A stretch of DNA of 64,000 nt from Erigeron canadensis (GCF_010389155.1 NC_057761.1:11038501-11102500), one strand, 5' to 3'. Positions 1-12,279 are shown, counted from the stretch's first letter. The notes: generated from the letters alone by a model not told the origin. Made by a program: numbers and translations.

Positions 1-1565
1 TTAAACATACATTTGGAGAACTGCACAAATAGCCATTGAAAAGTCTCTTCTTTTTCATTTTCTAGCAGCTCATCTCCAGGCCTACAAATGGAGAGAATGG
101 CATCTTAAATCGGTTGGTCATGTATGTAACATCAAACACGAGAACATCTCCAAATTTTGAAAAGGCATCTCTTGATCTTCGATCAGCCTAAAATATATTT
201 CTAGGAGACCCATCAACATGCAAGTCTATTTCAAAATAGTGGTTGTGTTAGAATATGAGCACATAAACATATAACAATTCACGAGTACGCAGCGAAAAGA
301 AATGTATATGCAATACTATTAATTAACAAAGAGAGAATCGAAACATGTACCTTTGCGCAAAGTTTCCAATAATATTATTAATAATTAGATTATTATTATT
401 GTAGGGTTTGAAGTAAAACCCCTCTACGATCGCACTATAGACACCCCTTATACCGTATACTAGTACCCCGATCACGAACCAAACAACCCTTTGTTTATCC
501 CCTTAATTCGAAAACCCATGAACCAAAGACCATATGTAGTTGTCCCCTTTAAGGAAACTAACTACGAGAGATTCATATATGTATCGAATGGCAAAACCAA
601 ATACGCTTTAAAAGGGTTCGGTCGAACCAACTAAGAGAGAAAAGAGGAGAGTTTTGCTTGTGTGAAGGAATGAATAAAACCCTTGATTAAGCCCTCTATT
701 TATTGGGTAATTTTTAGGGTTTTAGACTTGGTGACCAAGTCATCTCAAGGCCTAAAACCAAGAGAAATTTTGGCCCCCTCCATAAGGAATTAGAGCCCAA
801 CTCTAATTTCCTTATTTCACATTTAACCTCTTTTTAATTAATTAAATACAATTAACTCTTTAATTTATTTAAATTAATTATTTTGTGATCAATTAGTTAT
901 TATATTACATTAATATAATAACTAATAGTATAGAGTTACCGTGTTATTTCGTGTGACTCAGTAGACTTAAATTATTTTCGGACATGCGTTTATTATTTAA
1001 CATAATCACACTCCAACAGGTTGACATCCAATTTTTCTTTATTCTAAAGATGTTTGATTAAACCATAGAACTCCCCCCCTTTGTACTGTTTTCTTTTTTG
1101 AGACAAACAACACATTGCTTAGAAGTGACTTGAGTTTCAAATGGAGATTTCATTGCATTGACAGCTTTTTTGATTTGACAAGGTCTTAACCCAAACTGGC
1201 CAAGATCCATCATAAGGGATTTGCAAGCCATTGAGCGATCAAGTTTAGAATGAGAACGATGTTTCATTACTTTTGTCGGTGTACTCAACTCATGTATATG
1301 CATCTTCAAGCGTATTGAACACCTGCCCAATAATATTATCATCATTCACCCCATTTTCATCTTCTGTAAATCCAAGATTCTCGATTTCAATATTTGCCCT
1401 CTCATCGTCACTTCCTAAATTAGTTAAACTAATGTCACCCCTATCCACATTTGTTGGTTCCATCAGATGTATTGAACAATTTTCAAAAAAAAAACCATTT
1501 ATGTCAATATCATCAATTAAACTATCAACTTGCCTACTTATTGGTTCGTTGTCCGGATTCATCAC
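1..1565 (-). pseudogene. FAR1/FHY3-like (MULE transposase-derived) pseudogene, split by a solo LTR
   Basis: Read on the minus strand, 1565 to about 1290 gives an acidic N-terminal region ending in IIGQVFNTLEDAY, the usual opening of a FAR1 domain. From about 1270 to 1058 there is HELSTPTKVMKHRSH, then KIKKAVNAMKS-like (here QIKKAVNAMKS) and TSKQCV, which follow the FAR1 domain in this family. The core of the DNA-binding domain between these blocks is missing. After the LTR (246-1018), 240 to 1 continues with YFEIDLHVDG, DAFSKFGDVLVFDVTYMTN and PFSPFVG, the start of the MULE transposase domain. It is dead: the expected FWAD reads F-stop-AD, the frame shifts before EETFQWLF, and an LTR splits it. 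The family includes light-signalling transcription factors and MULE transposases; I cannot say which this relic came from. The gene runs off the left edge. Confidence 0.8.
246..1018 (-). mobile_element. Solo LTR inserted in the FAR1-like pseudogene
   Basis: The 773-bp segment starts TGTTAGAATATGAGC and ends CACACTCCAACA, so it has TG...CA ends with an imperfect TGTTRGA inverted terminus. It is flanked by the perfect 5-bp duplication GGTTG (241-245 and 1019-1023). No gag, pol, PBS or second LTR is present, which fits recombination between two LTRs. On the minus strand it begins TGTTGGAGTGTG, the more usual LTR orientation; the strand call rests on that alone. Removing it rejoins the two parts of the host pseudogene. 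Confidence 0.8.
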
Positions 1566-1953
1566 CTAAATGAAAACATATGTCGTTATAAAGAGTAAAA
1601 TTATCACGATTTAAACCCTAAATGAAAACCTAATAATCTATAGTAATAAATAACATGTAGTAATAATCTAGATAAAAGTACTTAACTAACATGTAACAAA
1701 AATGGAATAATAGGTGTACCTTTTTGTAGTTATATGATTGGAACAAGATTTCAATTATGGATACAATAGAAACAAAGAGAATGAAGAATGTGGGGATGGC
1801 GCCAAAAGAGGGAAGAGAAAATAATAAAAGAAGAGGGAGATGGATCGGTTTTATAGAGATATATTTTGTGGGGGTATTTTAATGTTAAAACGACGTAGTA
1901 TTAGTGGTTCTATACCCAATGTTGTGTATCTATCAGCCATACACTCCCTTTAC

Positions 1954-1992
<39 letters not shown>

Positions 1993-3180
1993 TAAATGTT
2001 TTATTTATATATCATATCCTTAGATATTAAAAATGTAAAATTAAAAACTTATAATTATAACCAATAATTATTATGTTTTATGATGAAAACATATATAAAG
2101 TCATAATTTAATAGCAACTAAAAAAATCAAAAAAATACTTTCTTAAAAATATATAAATTTAATGAATTATTTTTCATAATTAAATCATTAAACTAATTAT
2201 TTTCTATAATTATAAAATGTAGAAACTTACTTTCCATAATTAGTCACTATATTTAAATTTTATTAAATTAAAAATTAAATTTAAAAAAGGTTATAAAAGG
2301 TAAATTAGAGATATATATTTCGTTATGGGCATGTTTCTTTTGGGCTATTCAATCCGTGACTAGCCCCAATGGGCTTCCTCCTCTAGCCCGTTTACTCTTG
2401 TAGTATTGTTGACAAATCTCTCGTGTTGTCTTCACATTGGGGCTATGCATTTCGATCAATACATGGATGATGGATCAATAACGAAGTAACTCAGAGTTTC
2501 CTTCTATATAGAATAACCACAATAGTTTTTATTTATGTCATTAAACAAATTTAATTTAGCATTAAATATATTTAATACTTAAGATTATATCATTCAGTTT
2601 TAAATCAATTATATTTGCAAGAAATTCAAATAAATCTTAAGCTCATCAAACACACCTAAAAGTCTAGTTGCTATAACCTTTTTGATAAATTAAGGTAGTA
2701 TTTGTTTAGTCTCTTAATTAAAAAATCCTGACTTAACTGAAAATAATTAATTAATGAAGTTATCAAAAGTATTTGTTGGATTACTCACTAATAGATCATG
2801 GTACTTTTACAGTTTTATAACTTTAACCTTAATTTTTTTTTTTTTTTTTTTGTCATATATATATTTTTTTTTCAAATTTTTCCATATTAATATTTTTATA
2901 CGCCAATTTATTCTATTTTATTTTATTTTTTATCAATTTGGGGTTTAAGTTTAACCCCTAAACTTTCGTTAACTTCTTTGTTCTCAAATCCATAAATCTA
3001 TGTCTTTTGCTTACATAGTAAGACATCGTTAATATAGCAACAAAATAATGTCTGTCCTTTGATATAGTAAGCAACGCCCTTTCTTTGTAAACAAATCAGC
3101 AACTAATACTATCACTTTTTTTTTAATTAGCCGGCCTAACACACAACCAATGAACACCTGTACAACTTAAGTAATCCCGC
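1566..3180. other. AT-rich intergenic DNA
   Basis: I see no gene here. It holds an (AT)n microsatellite at about 1957-1989, long A/T tracts, and a T18 run near 2837-2854. Short open frames in the poly-T part are low-complexity artefacts. The stretch lies between the FAR1-like relic and the first syntaxin. Confidence 0.6.
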
Positions 3181-3181
3181 G

Positions 3182-3192
3182 TATATAAATAA
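3182..3192 (+). promoter_or_regulatory. Probable TATA box of syntaxin copy 1
   Basis: The string TATATAAATAA lies about 120 bp upstream of the ATG at 3309, a normal distance for a plant TATA box with a ~90-bp leader. The following 3230-3308 is C/T-rich like a plant 5' UTR. The start of transcription is inferred, not seen. Confidence 0.4.
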
Positions 3193-3308
3193 TAATCAAA
3201 AAATTATTAACAACTTTGATTTGATTCTGATTGACCTCTGTTTTCTTTCCAACAAATACTTTACTCTCTTCTGAGTTGTGACCTGCTTCTCCTTCAAATC
3301 AACACAAC

Positions 3309-6300
3309 ATGAATGATTTGCTCAGTGTAACTACTTCTATTCTTCACCTTTACTTTTATGTTGTTTATCTATCTAATTAAACTTTGTGATTTTCTTGATC
3401 AATTCGTTCTTTGTTTCTTTTTATTTTGTTTTTTCGATTTTAATAGATACGGTGTTAAATTTTATTGCTTGCGATTTAATTATGAATTTACAAAAAAAAA
3501 CAAGAAGAAAGAAACTGCTCAGGGTCGACTTCCGCTAGTTTTGAGCCCCAATGTGGAGGTTAAGAGTAGGCAAGTAGAGAGCCTGCTTCCATTTTCTACC
3601 TATCCATTTTCTACCTAAATGGTAGAAAAGGCCCTCCAACCTTAATATGAATAACCATCCTAAGGTGGTGTAGTGATAATTTGTTCTGAAGATCACTATG
3701 TAGGAGCACCCAGAAAAAAATTTGTTGGTTATTTTATATGAAAATATATTTTTATATATTTGAATTCGCTAGAGTCATGAGCTTTTTTTCCGGGTTGGTC
3801 CTGGGTACCCTCATAACTGGCCCATCTTAGGCAGAAAAACCAGTGAGCCCTAGATAGCCTTAAGAAGATCCCTTCCCTTTTTCTATATGATCAGTTATTA
3901 GTATGGATTACGAATTAGGTGGTATATGACTATAACTGAAGTGGGCTATTTTCGTATTGTAATCATTCATAATTCCGTATTGTAGGAATCATTTGCAGCT
4001 GATGCCAGGGAGCATCCTGCTCGAGATATGGATGTTCAAATGAGTACTCGACTTCCCAGAAATAATTCTGACATGGGAATGGAAGCATTTAACAAGCAGG
4101 TATACTTTTATTAAATTCTTTAGTATCTTTAGTTTAATTGTTGAGCCGACCTACATGCAGCCCAACATGGATGTGCCGCTGATGTCTTAGTTTTCTTCGT
4201 TAATTTGAAATGATATTATTGTTCCTTCTTTGTGTACATTCTTTTTGATTTTTGGTAATTGTCATTTGTTTTTTCAAATATAGATACAAGAGATTGAGAA
4301 ACAAGTGGATAAGGTATCAGAGTTATTGAAAAAACTCAAGGTATGGAAAACAAAAGGTTTCAACTGCCACAAGAAATGAAAATGTTGCCGTCTTCATAAG
4401 ATGGATGAAGTGAACTTATGAAATTTTGTTTATTGACCTATCTCAACAAATGCTTTCTCAGGATTCCAATGAGGAGTCAAAGTCCGTGACAAAGGCATCT
4501 GCAATGAAAGGTTTATTTTTGATAAGTCTAATGATGTTGATCTTAAGATATTTTATCATAAATATTTGCATGATTTCAGCTATTAGAAAGCGAATGGAAA
4601 AAGACGTTGATGAAGTGGGAAAGATTGCGCGTAATGTTAAAGCGAAAATACAAGCAGTCTGTAAAGAGGTATTGCCCTTTTCATGTCATCTATTTTTGGG
4701 TGTTTGAATTTTCATTTTTGAGTTGATTATCTATTATCGGAACCATCAGTCATTTTATATCCAAATAATCACCTTCAGTTTTTGATTATTCAAATAATCA
4801 TCACAGGCCACATACAAAATGATTGTGTACGATTAAAGCTAAATTACAATATATGCAGTGCACCCCCTTATTTTGATATATATTAATGTTATAGATACTT
4901 TTATTTTATTTTATAAACCATCATATACCTTTTTTAACTGATTTGAGATTTTTACAACTTTGAAATTATTTCAAAATTCAAAAACAAGATCAACAGAACA
5001 ATTTTCACTACAGCCCGTGTACTACAACCGATTAGATGATTATTATAACAACAATCCTGTTAACATATGCAAAGTGTTATTATGTATTTTTATCGTCTAC
5101 TTAACAATGCCCACAGAACATAGCCCACCGACAAAAACCTGGATGTGGGGCCGGCACTGGTGTTGATCGCTCTAGAACAAATATGACAAAGTAAGTTTAG
5201 TTATCATTTTTGTATATTAGTTTAGAATTTCATATCATTACAATGCTCACGACCTGAGTTCGTGAGCTAGTATTAGCTACTTAATTTTTGCGATAGACTT
5301 GAATCTCCAATCTCCGAGCTTAAAGTTTTTTTTTAAATATCTTTTGGCTGGTTTTTTCTAAAATTCAGTGCTTTGACAAAGAGGTTTCGGGACTTAATGA
5401 CTGAGTTTCAGGTAATTAATATTTGTGCCTCTACTTAATTTTTTAGTTAAAGCTCACCGATTTGATAAAAAACTATTTTTTAATTTGTCTCCTTCAGACA
5501 TTAAGACACAAGATTGATGATGAATACCGTGAGGTTGTGGAAAGAAGAGTCATTACAGGTTTGTTGATAAAAGTCAAACATGCTAATAGAGTTGCTATGT
5601 TTGCATCTTTAATGTTTATCTTGGACTCGATGACTTTGACTGACCATATGGCGTTGCTGTGATTTCTGGTGTTTAAATTCGAAAAATTGAGCAGTCACTG
5701 GAACAAGACCCGATGAAGAGGTGATGCTGATTTTTGACACAACTATAGTATTTTATATAGTATGCTTCTTGTCTAAGTTAGGATAACAAAGTGATTATTG
5801 TACTACAGACGATCAACAACCTTATAGAAACTGGAAATAGCGAGCAGATTTTCCAGAATGCAATGAAAGAAATGGGCCGAGGACAGGTATGTAGAGGCCA
5901 AACTAAACCAGAACCTGGTATCTAAAACAATTTAGCCGAAAAGTGAGCCTACATAATCTGGTTTAGTCAAAAGGTGGACTTCAAACCCAAAAAATAACAC
6001 TCGTCTTTTTAGCTTTAAATTTTATTATAATAGCACAGTTTTAAGTTATAAAAAAGACCCTTTTCAGTAGTAGTCGCCAAACCCACCCAAGAGGCGGTTT
6101 AATCGTAAAATCTTTAACCGTGAGCCAGCTCTTAAAAGTTTCTAGTTTTGTTGGATCAGCCTTATATTATTAGGAGCATAAAGAAGAATCGGGGACTTTT
6201 TGATACTACTATTTTCACATTTTTCTTGTTTATTCACTAAAGGTTCTAAATACATTGGAAGAAATTCAAGAAAGGCATGATGCTGTGAGGGAAATAGAAA

Positions 6301-7269
6301 AAAAGCTTCTTGACCTACATCAGGTAATTTTAAGAAATGACTTTTAAATTGGATTGTTGATTTAGAATGGGCTTGCCATGTGCACTGGTTGTTTTTATCT
6401 GAAAAAAGACTTGTTGGTGTCCCCAGATATACTTAGATATGGCGGTTCTTGTTGATGCTCAAGGAGACTTGTTGGATAATATCGAAAGCCAGGTACGTAT
6501 TCACTTTGTAAGATTCATTTCTTAATACATTAATAGGCACGTCCGCAGTCATCATGAATGGTTGACTCAAATCATACAACATAAGTTGCACATTTCTCCT
6601 GATTTGTCAATTTAAGTTTGAAAAGGCGCCTAAACACCATTGTATGCAAAATGTTATTCCCATATATGCAAGTGACTTCTGCATCTTGCACTGTGCAACA
6701 TATGATGTGCCTAACTCTTGATTTGTTTGCCAAAAAACAGCAAATTCAAAGCAATGCTGGTGTAATACAATTATGTTTGTAACTTATATATCAACACGCT
6801 ACATGAAAACGGACATAATTTTTTTTAATAATAATTACTATTATCAAATCAAAATCAGTAATGCTATAGTTACTTAAAATATGTACTCGAAAACTTGTTC
6901 CATCAGACCCCGAAAAAGGCTCAAATGATTCCTTCAAGGAATAATGCTATATTAATCTGTACATAACCTCTTAGTGATACTTCAATGATAACTTATTTTG
7001 GTCAAAAGCTGTACATTTTTCGGACGTCTCAGGCTCTAGTGAAGAGCTTGAACTTATGTGTGTATGCATTGCCTTTGTGTTGATGGGATGCATGGATTCA
7101 GGTAACGAATACAGTGGATCATGTCCAATCAGGGACAAGTGCACTACAGACTGCAAAGAAACTACAAAAGAACAGTCGAAAATGCATGTGCTTTGCGATT
7201 ATTTTGCTATTAATTATAATTGCCATAGTTGTGGTTGCTGTTATTCAGCCATGGAAGAGTGGCAAGTGA
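3309..7269 (+). CDS. SYP132-like: SYP132-type syntaxin (Qa-SNARE), copy 1, complete
   Basis: Thirteen exons: 3309-3326, 3986-4099, 4284-4340, 4462-4510, 4580-4668, 5117-5190, 5369-5411, 5498-5558, 5695-5720, 5809-5886, 6243-6323, 6427-6492 and 7102-7269. All junctions are GT-AG, phases join cleanly, and the product is 307 aa. It starts MNDLL and contains NRQKPG-like [18 protein letters not shown] (about 113-130), [10 protein letters not shown] (about 186-195), [18 protein letters not shown] (about 213-230) and the Qa-SNARE motif around [15 protein letters not shown], with the zero-layer Gln kept. A C-terminal anchor (about 282-302) is followed by QPWKSGK. SYP13-group syntaxins form plasma-membrane SNARE complexes for secretion and cell-plate formation; length and exon pattern fit. 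The exon 1 call rests on MNDLL and frame. Intron 1 (659 bp) holds a SINE-like repeat. Confidence 0.92.
3640..3880 (+). repeat. SINE-like insertion in syntaxin intron 1
   Basis: AAGGTGGTGTAGTGATAA resembles a tRNA-type A box, and the stretch ends with TTAGGCAGAAAAACCAGTGAGCCC. A shorter relative sits at 18450-18520 upstream of exon 2 of the second syntaxin (AAGGTGTAGTGGTAAGAT and TTAGGCAGAAAAACCAACCAGCCC). The shared position suggests the insertion predates the gene duplication. The SINE identity is weak because no clear B box or TSD was found. Confidence 0.35.
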
Positions 7270-7693
7270 GATTAAAACACTTTTATCAGAGTCTTGAGGG
7301 TGCAACTTTTTTTAGTTACATGCTTTTTCAACTTTAGTCTTTAGGGGTGTTTTCTTTATAGGGTGGCTTTTATATGTATAAAAATATAATATAATCTGTG
7401 TTTATAATTTGCTAGTTGCTATAGTTTTAAAATTTTTTTGTTTTTCAGCTAGTTAGGCAACGGGTGTCGGTAGATGTTAAGTGTGTGTGTGTCAAAGTTA
7501 CTTGTGGGATCATTGGAACATTTTATCTATATTTATCTTTGAATTCTTATGTTAATCGATGTATAAATATAGTTACAAAACTCATGTTAAAGTAATAGGA
7601 TTTGTGATCTTTTGAAAACATGTATAAAAGTTGAAAACAAAGATGAATCTTAACCTTAAGGATCAACCAAAATCAATGATCAATATTCCAAAA
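7270..7693. other. 3' flank of syntaxin copy 1
   Basis: Probable 3' UTR and AT-rich flank. A 20-bp direct duplication (CCAAAATCAATGATCAATAT at about 7669 and 7688) lies at its right end, at the start of the tandem duplication. No other gene is seen. Confidence 0.45.
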
Positions 7694-9038
7694 TCAATGA
7701 TCAATATTCCCATAACCAACACCACTGTTGTTTTTCTCCACCACCATTGGTTTTCCTACTACCATCGCCGTTATCATTTTCTGATATGATACAGTATGGG
7801 TTTTATTACTCCCTTCGTCCCATTAATTTTGTCTACTTTGAGATTTTCAAAGTCAAACTTTACAAACTTTGACCATTAATGTTTCTATTTGTGTTATATA
7901 ATAGTTGATGAAAATTATACTAATGAAACACACATCTAAAACACAATCATTTCATATAATTTTCATTAAATATTATATAACACAAATAAAAATATTTATG
8001 GTCAAAGTCCGTAAAATTTGACTTTGAAAATTTATAAGTGGACAAAATTAGTGGGACGGAGGGAGTATTTAAAAGTATTCATAAAGACGAGAATGGGAGA
8101 TAATGGAGGTGATCTCGGTAATGGTGTGATCGGTGATCGTGGTGATCTACATTACGGCTCCTTCTATAGAGATAGTGATCAGAATTGGAAGTCTTGGTGG
8201 AGGTGGGTACAGTTGTTGGAGAGAGGGGGAGAGAGAGGGAGGGAGGGTGGAGTTACCTTTTAAGGGTTGTCAAACCCGAGTGAAAAGCCGGCCCTATACG
8301 GACTAACCCGTAAAACCCGCGACCCGTAGAAGCACCAAAGCGTGAACCGTGACCCGACCTAACCTCTCAGGCGAGTCGGTTCTGGGAGGGTTTCGGTTCG
8401 GGTCGCGATTTGAAGGGAAAACTTTTGTTCTTTCACGTGTCAAAAACCGGCGTGCTCAACCCTGTCCGACCCGAAAACCGGAAGTGCACGAAAATGTGAA
8501 TCAATGATCAATATTCCCATAACCAACACCACTATTGTTTTTCTCCGCCACCACGTTTTTCCCACTACCCTCGCCGTTGATGATAACAGTATGGGTTTTA
8601 TTATTTAAAAGTATTCATAAAGACGAGAATGAGACATAATGGAGGTGATCTCGGTAATGGTGTGATCGGTGATCATGGTGATCTACATTATTGCTCCTTC
8701 TATAGAGATAGTGATCAGAATTGGAAGTCTTGGTGGTGGTGGGTACAGTTGTTGGAGAGAGGGGGGAGAGAGAGAAGGAGCATGGAGTTACCTTTTAAGG
8801 GTTGTCAAACCCGGGTGAAAAGCCGGCCCTATACGACCTAACCCGTAAAACCCGCGACCCGTAGAAGCACCAAAGCGTGAACCGTGATCTGGCATGTTAA
8901 CCTCTCAGGCGGGTCGGTTCTGGGCGGGTTTCGGTTCGGGTCGCGGTTTTAAGTGAAGACTTTTGTTCTTTCACGTGTCAAAAACCGGCGTGCTCAACCC
9001 TGTCTGACCCGAAAACCGGAAATGCACGAAAATGTGAT
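7694..9038. repeat. ~540-bp two-unit tandem duplication
   Basis: Unit 1 (7694-8500) and unit 2 (8501-9038) both run from TCAATGATCAATATTCCCAT through TTTAAAAGTATTCATAAAG, a GGTGATCTCGGTAATGG block and a GC-rich block (CCCGCGACCCGTAGAAGCAC) to TGCACGAAAATGTGA. Unit 1 is longer because it contains a Stowaway MITE; without the MITE and its extra TA the units are about 548 and 538 bp. The open frames in the two units are too short and diverged to call genes. The GC-rich half differs strongly in composition from its surroundings. Confidence 0.85.
7809..8065. mobile_element. Stowaway-type MITE (Tc1/mariner)
   Basis: It starts CTCCCTTCGTCCCATTAATT and ends with the inverse of CTCCCTCCGTCCCACTAATT, the classic Stowaway terminus, and is flanked by TA (7807-7808 and 8066-8067). 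The inverted repeats extend with mismatches for more than 100 bp, so most of the 257-bp element can fold into one hairpin. It has no coding capacity and would need a mariner transposase in trans. Unit 2 of the surrounding duplication keeps the uninterrupted target (TTTTATTATTTAAAAG near 8596). Confidence 0.93.
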
Positions 9039-9663
9039 CTGTGATCCGACTCATTACCCTCTTGGACGGGTCAAAAACGGGTTACGATTTTTCGGGTCAA
9101 TTACACAGTTAAAATGGCTAAAAAGGGAGATAGCTAAGGTCAATTTTAACCATTTGTTGAAGTGATTTAATGGTTTAAAATGTATAGTTTTCAACTTAAA
9201 ATGGCTTTTAAATGTATTATATATATAGAATTATTATTATTTTTTCTATAGTATTATGATTTCAGTTATCGTGCGAGAAAGTTTGTATAAACGACTCTCA
9301 ATTGAAACAAATTTAACATCGTTACTTCTCTAGTTGATTATTGCCAAGTTAAGCATCTATGCAGACAATTATTATTATTATTGTTATTATTAATATTATT
9401 ATAAATGGTAAGTTATATGAATACTTAGTGTGTAATTTAAGGCAAGTATAAAATATTAAAACCTTTTTAATAATCCACTTTTATAAATATAAAGAATTGA
9501 GATCTGAAAAATACCTCATAGTCAAAAACGTTATCAATTGGCCGCTTGACCGCGTTGACCAATTATATTGACAATTGATACATTACTTCAAATGTATTTC
9601 ATCATTATTTTCCTAGTCTTTTTCTTAACTAAACTTTTTCAAAATGTGTACACCTGTATATCA
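9039..9663. other. AT-rich spacer before the MULE element
   Basis: The left end (9039-9120) still carries a short GC-richer tail with GGGTCAAAAACGGG. The rest is AT-rich and includes an (ATT)n stretch near 9369-9400. No gene or confident repeat family was recognised. Confidence 0.5.
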
Positions 9664-9672
9664 TAATTTCAT

Positions 9673-11021
9673 AAGAAAATTTCTCGGATTGTCCCTGTGG
9701 TTTACCCTAAACATCATGTTTCGTCTTTTAGTTTTTAAAATGACACTGGTAATCCTTTATAGTTGGATAAGGTTCTGATCCAGTCCTTTAGTTTAACGTC
9801 TGTTTACTAGGCTCCGTTTTCTCCCTCACGTGCTTCCCACATGAGGGTATTTACATCTTTTTCCTCTATAAAGGACTAAACTTGACAATTTTCTAGAAAT
9901 CCTTTTCCTCAACCTTTCACCATTATGTTCATAGAAACATACAAATACCACCAGAAAAAGAAAAACAAAAAACCCTTTTTCCTTCTTACTCCTACATACA
10001 AATAAAAAACCCTGTATCTTTATTAAAAAAAGGTTAACCATCTTCTTCCATATACATATACATATCTATACATATATATCGGTCAAACCCTAATTACAAA
10101 ACCTTTGCACTATCTATCTATCATCGTCATCATCTTAATCTTAATCTATATATACATATACAAATCTATATATATGTATATATATACACACAAATAAGTT
10201 TTCAGATCCCAACAAAAACTTATGAAAAAAATTAGACACCTAGAGTAATTTCCGACAATACTTAACTGCCGCAATTTCCGGCCAGATTCCGGCCAATGTT
10301 CGCTGGATCATTCTCAAATCCTTAGGCGGTGGGCGGTGGGGTATACTATCTAAAAATCCAGCGACCATCTTCAGCTGTGGTGTTGTCACCGTTGCTGGGC
10401 TGCTCAGTCATCACCGGAAATCAGGAAGGTTTTGTTATTTTTATTTATTTATTTTTGAACAGCTTTATTTTTATTATTTATTATCATTATGAAATCGAAA
10501 GGAGGTTGAAATGAATAAATAGAATCTTGAAATAGAGGATTAGTGAGGATGGTGGACTCGTGGTGGCATTGGTTGTGGTTTAATATATTTATTTTTTTAT
10601 CTTATAATTATTGTTGTAATTGTAATCAACGAGGTTCTCAAATTTGTTTTGTTTTCATTTTGATTTTGATTACAAATTTTGTTAGTGTTAGTTGATTGTG
10701 AGATGTGAATAGTGATGATAGTGGTAGAGGGTCAGGAGAATATGTAGAAGAAGATAAGATGTAGATATTGATGATATGAACAAGAAGGAAGGAATAAAAG
10801 GAATAATATCAAGTTTAGTTCTTTAAGAATGAAAAAGACATAAATACCCTCACGTGGGAAGCAAGTGAGAAAGAAAACGGAGACCAATAAACGGACGTTA
10901 ACTTAAAGGACTGAATCAGAACCTTATCCACCTATAAAGGATTACCAGTGTCATTTTGAAAACTAAAGGACGAAACGTGATGTTTAGGGTAAACCACAAG
11001 GACGATCTGAAAATTTTTCTC
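9673..11021. mobile_element. Non-autonomous Mutator-like (MULE) element
   Basis: The 1349-bp element has ~210-bp terminal inverted repeats: the left end reads through GTCCCTGTGGTTTACCC and the right end is its inverse (GGGTAAACCACAAGGAC). The outer 22 bp of both ends align without gaps. The perfect 9-bp duplication TAATTTCAT lies at 9664-9672 and 11022-11030, the size expected for Mutator. There is no transposase. The core (about 10050-10560) contains a GC-richer block at 10265-10430 (GCCGCAATTTCCGGCCAG and onward) after a CT-rich, leader-like stretch. That could be a captured gene fragment (Pack-MULE), but I could not identify the gene. Confidence 0.9.
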
Positions 11022-11030
11022 TAATTTCAT

Positions 11031-11660
11031 CGGTGAATTAAAATAACCAACCAACGCACCAACTCGTTTATCAATTCAATTTGAACTTTCTTAGTTTAAA
11101 TTGAACAATTGTATTTGATTTTATAATTTCGTACTAGATTATAGAAACTCAGTGCTAATGATACCACAACTGACCATGCACAACGGATGAGGCCAATTGA
11201 CAAATTATCAAGTGTTACAAATATGCTAATAATTTTTACTCGTATCGATTAATCTAACTATGGAATACCATTTTTTCTTTTCTTTTTTGTCGTTCTCAAT
11301 ACACTTACCTGTATCAAGTCATGTTTGATGCATATTTTTATGACACTAACAGTAACAACTTAATAGGAGGATAGATAAATTTGACTAGCATGTTATTTGC
11401 ATTATATAACTGTGAATAGTTTATCGAATGTTGAATTTCTAATTCAGACATTAAAATTTTCCGAGGCCGGCGATTGGTAGTGGCCGGTGGTATAAAGAAC
11501 GAATAATATTACAATATCGTTCTTATAATATTATTGACCCATTTATTCATTTACATAATGTGGAAAAAAATATATATTCTTTTACATATAATTTGTCTTA
11601 TATGTAACTAACTTACTTGTAATATCATTTTTATATAAAATATAAAAACATAAAAACATA
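11031..11660. other. AT-rich spacer
   Basis: No gene is seen. It includes a small GC island at about 11460-11490 (GAGGCCGGCGATTGGTAGTG). It separates the MULE element from the short Helitron. Confidence 0.45.
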
Positions 11661-11911
11661 TCTATACTCCCTTATAAAACATATTGAACATCTATTTTAG
11701 GAAATTAAGCATTTTTTTCAGTATTCCCATAATACCTTTACACCCTTACTTATACATAAAACTCTTATATACTCTCTTTTCCTCATTTTTTCTAATCATT
11801 ACACGCTCTTATCAACCTTCTATCACCCTCCGTGCCGCCCTATTTCTCCACCGTCTCCCTTTTATGTTGCCCTCTCCTTCTAACCGCCGCAACGCGCGGG
11901 CACTATGCTCG
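11661..11911 (+). mobile_element. Short non-autonomous Helitron
   Basis: It begins TCTATACTCCCTTATAAAAC after an A and ends CCGCCGCAACGCGCGGGCAC plus TATGCTCG before a T. This matches Helitron insertion between A and T, with a GC-rich 3' hairpin (CCGC...GCGG) and a near-canonical CTRR end (CTCG here). A sister copy of almost the same length (248 bp) lies at 42772-43019. It encodes nothing. Confidence 0.72.
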
Positions 11912-12039
11912 TAAAAACAAAAGAGTGTTTAACGTAGCATATTTTCAAGCTTATTTAAGTTAGATTTATGTTTGATACGCCTTATTTATAAAAGCCTTAT
12001 TTATATGGTTTATTTTTGGACTTATGAACTTATTTTGTA

Positions 12040-12276
12040 CTAGATTATGTCCCGTGCGATGCACGGTTAATGTAATGTATATTAAGTTGATTACAATTAT
12101 AATAATTTAAGTAATATTAATTTAAAACAATGATTAACATATATACATCAAGAGTATAAGTTTATTTAGGTTAATAATCTTTATATCCTTAATCTCGATG
12201 CAATGCATGTTAATGTATACATTACATCAAATTGATTACAAATATAAGATTTTAAGTAATATTACTTGAAAACAAT
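12040..12276 (-). mobile_element. Helitron 3' end (minus strand), with a tandem repeat of the end
   Basis: Read on the minus strand the sequence ends CCGTGCATCGCACGGGAC-ATAAT-CTAG before T, a perfect 6-bp stem hairpin followed by CTAG at 12040-12043. The ~130 bp after it are tandemly repeated: 12045-12170 and again from about 12178, the second unit having a decayed hairpin (TCTCGATGCAATGCATG). The second unit is split by the CACTA-type MITE. The 5' TC end of this Helitron was not located. Confidence 0.65.
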
Positions 12277-12279
12277 GAT

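Noticed and set aside
8018..9165. Related 70-81-codon frames in the tandem duplication (MGDNGGDLGNGVIGDRGDL-like)
   Set aside because: The frames differ in length and ends between the units, begin inside a MITE in unit 1, and match no known family.
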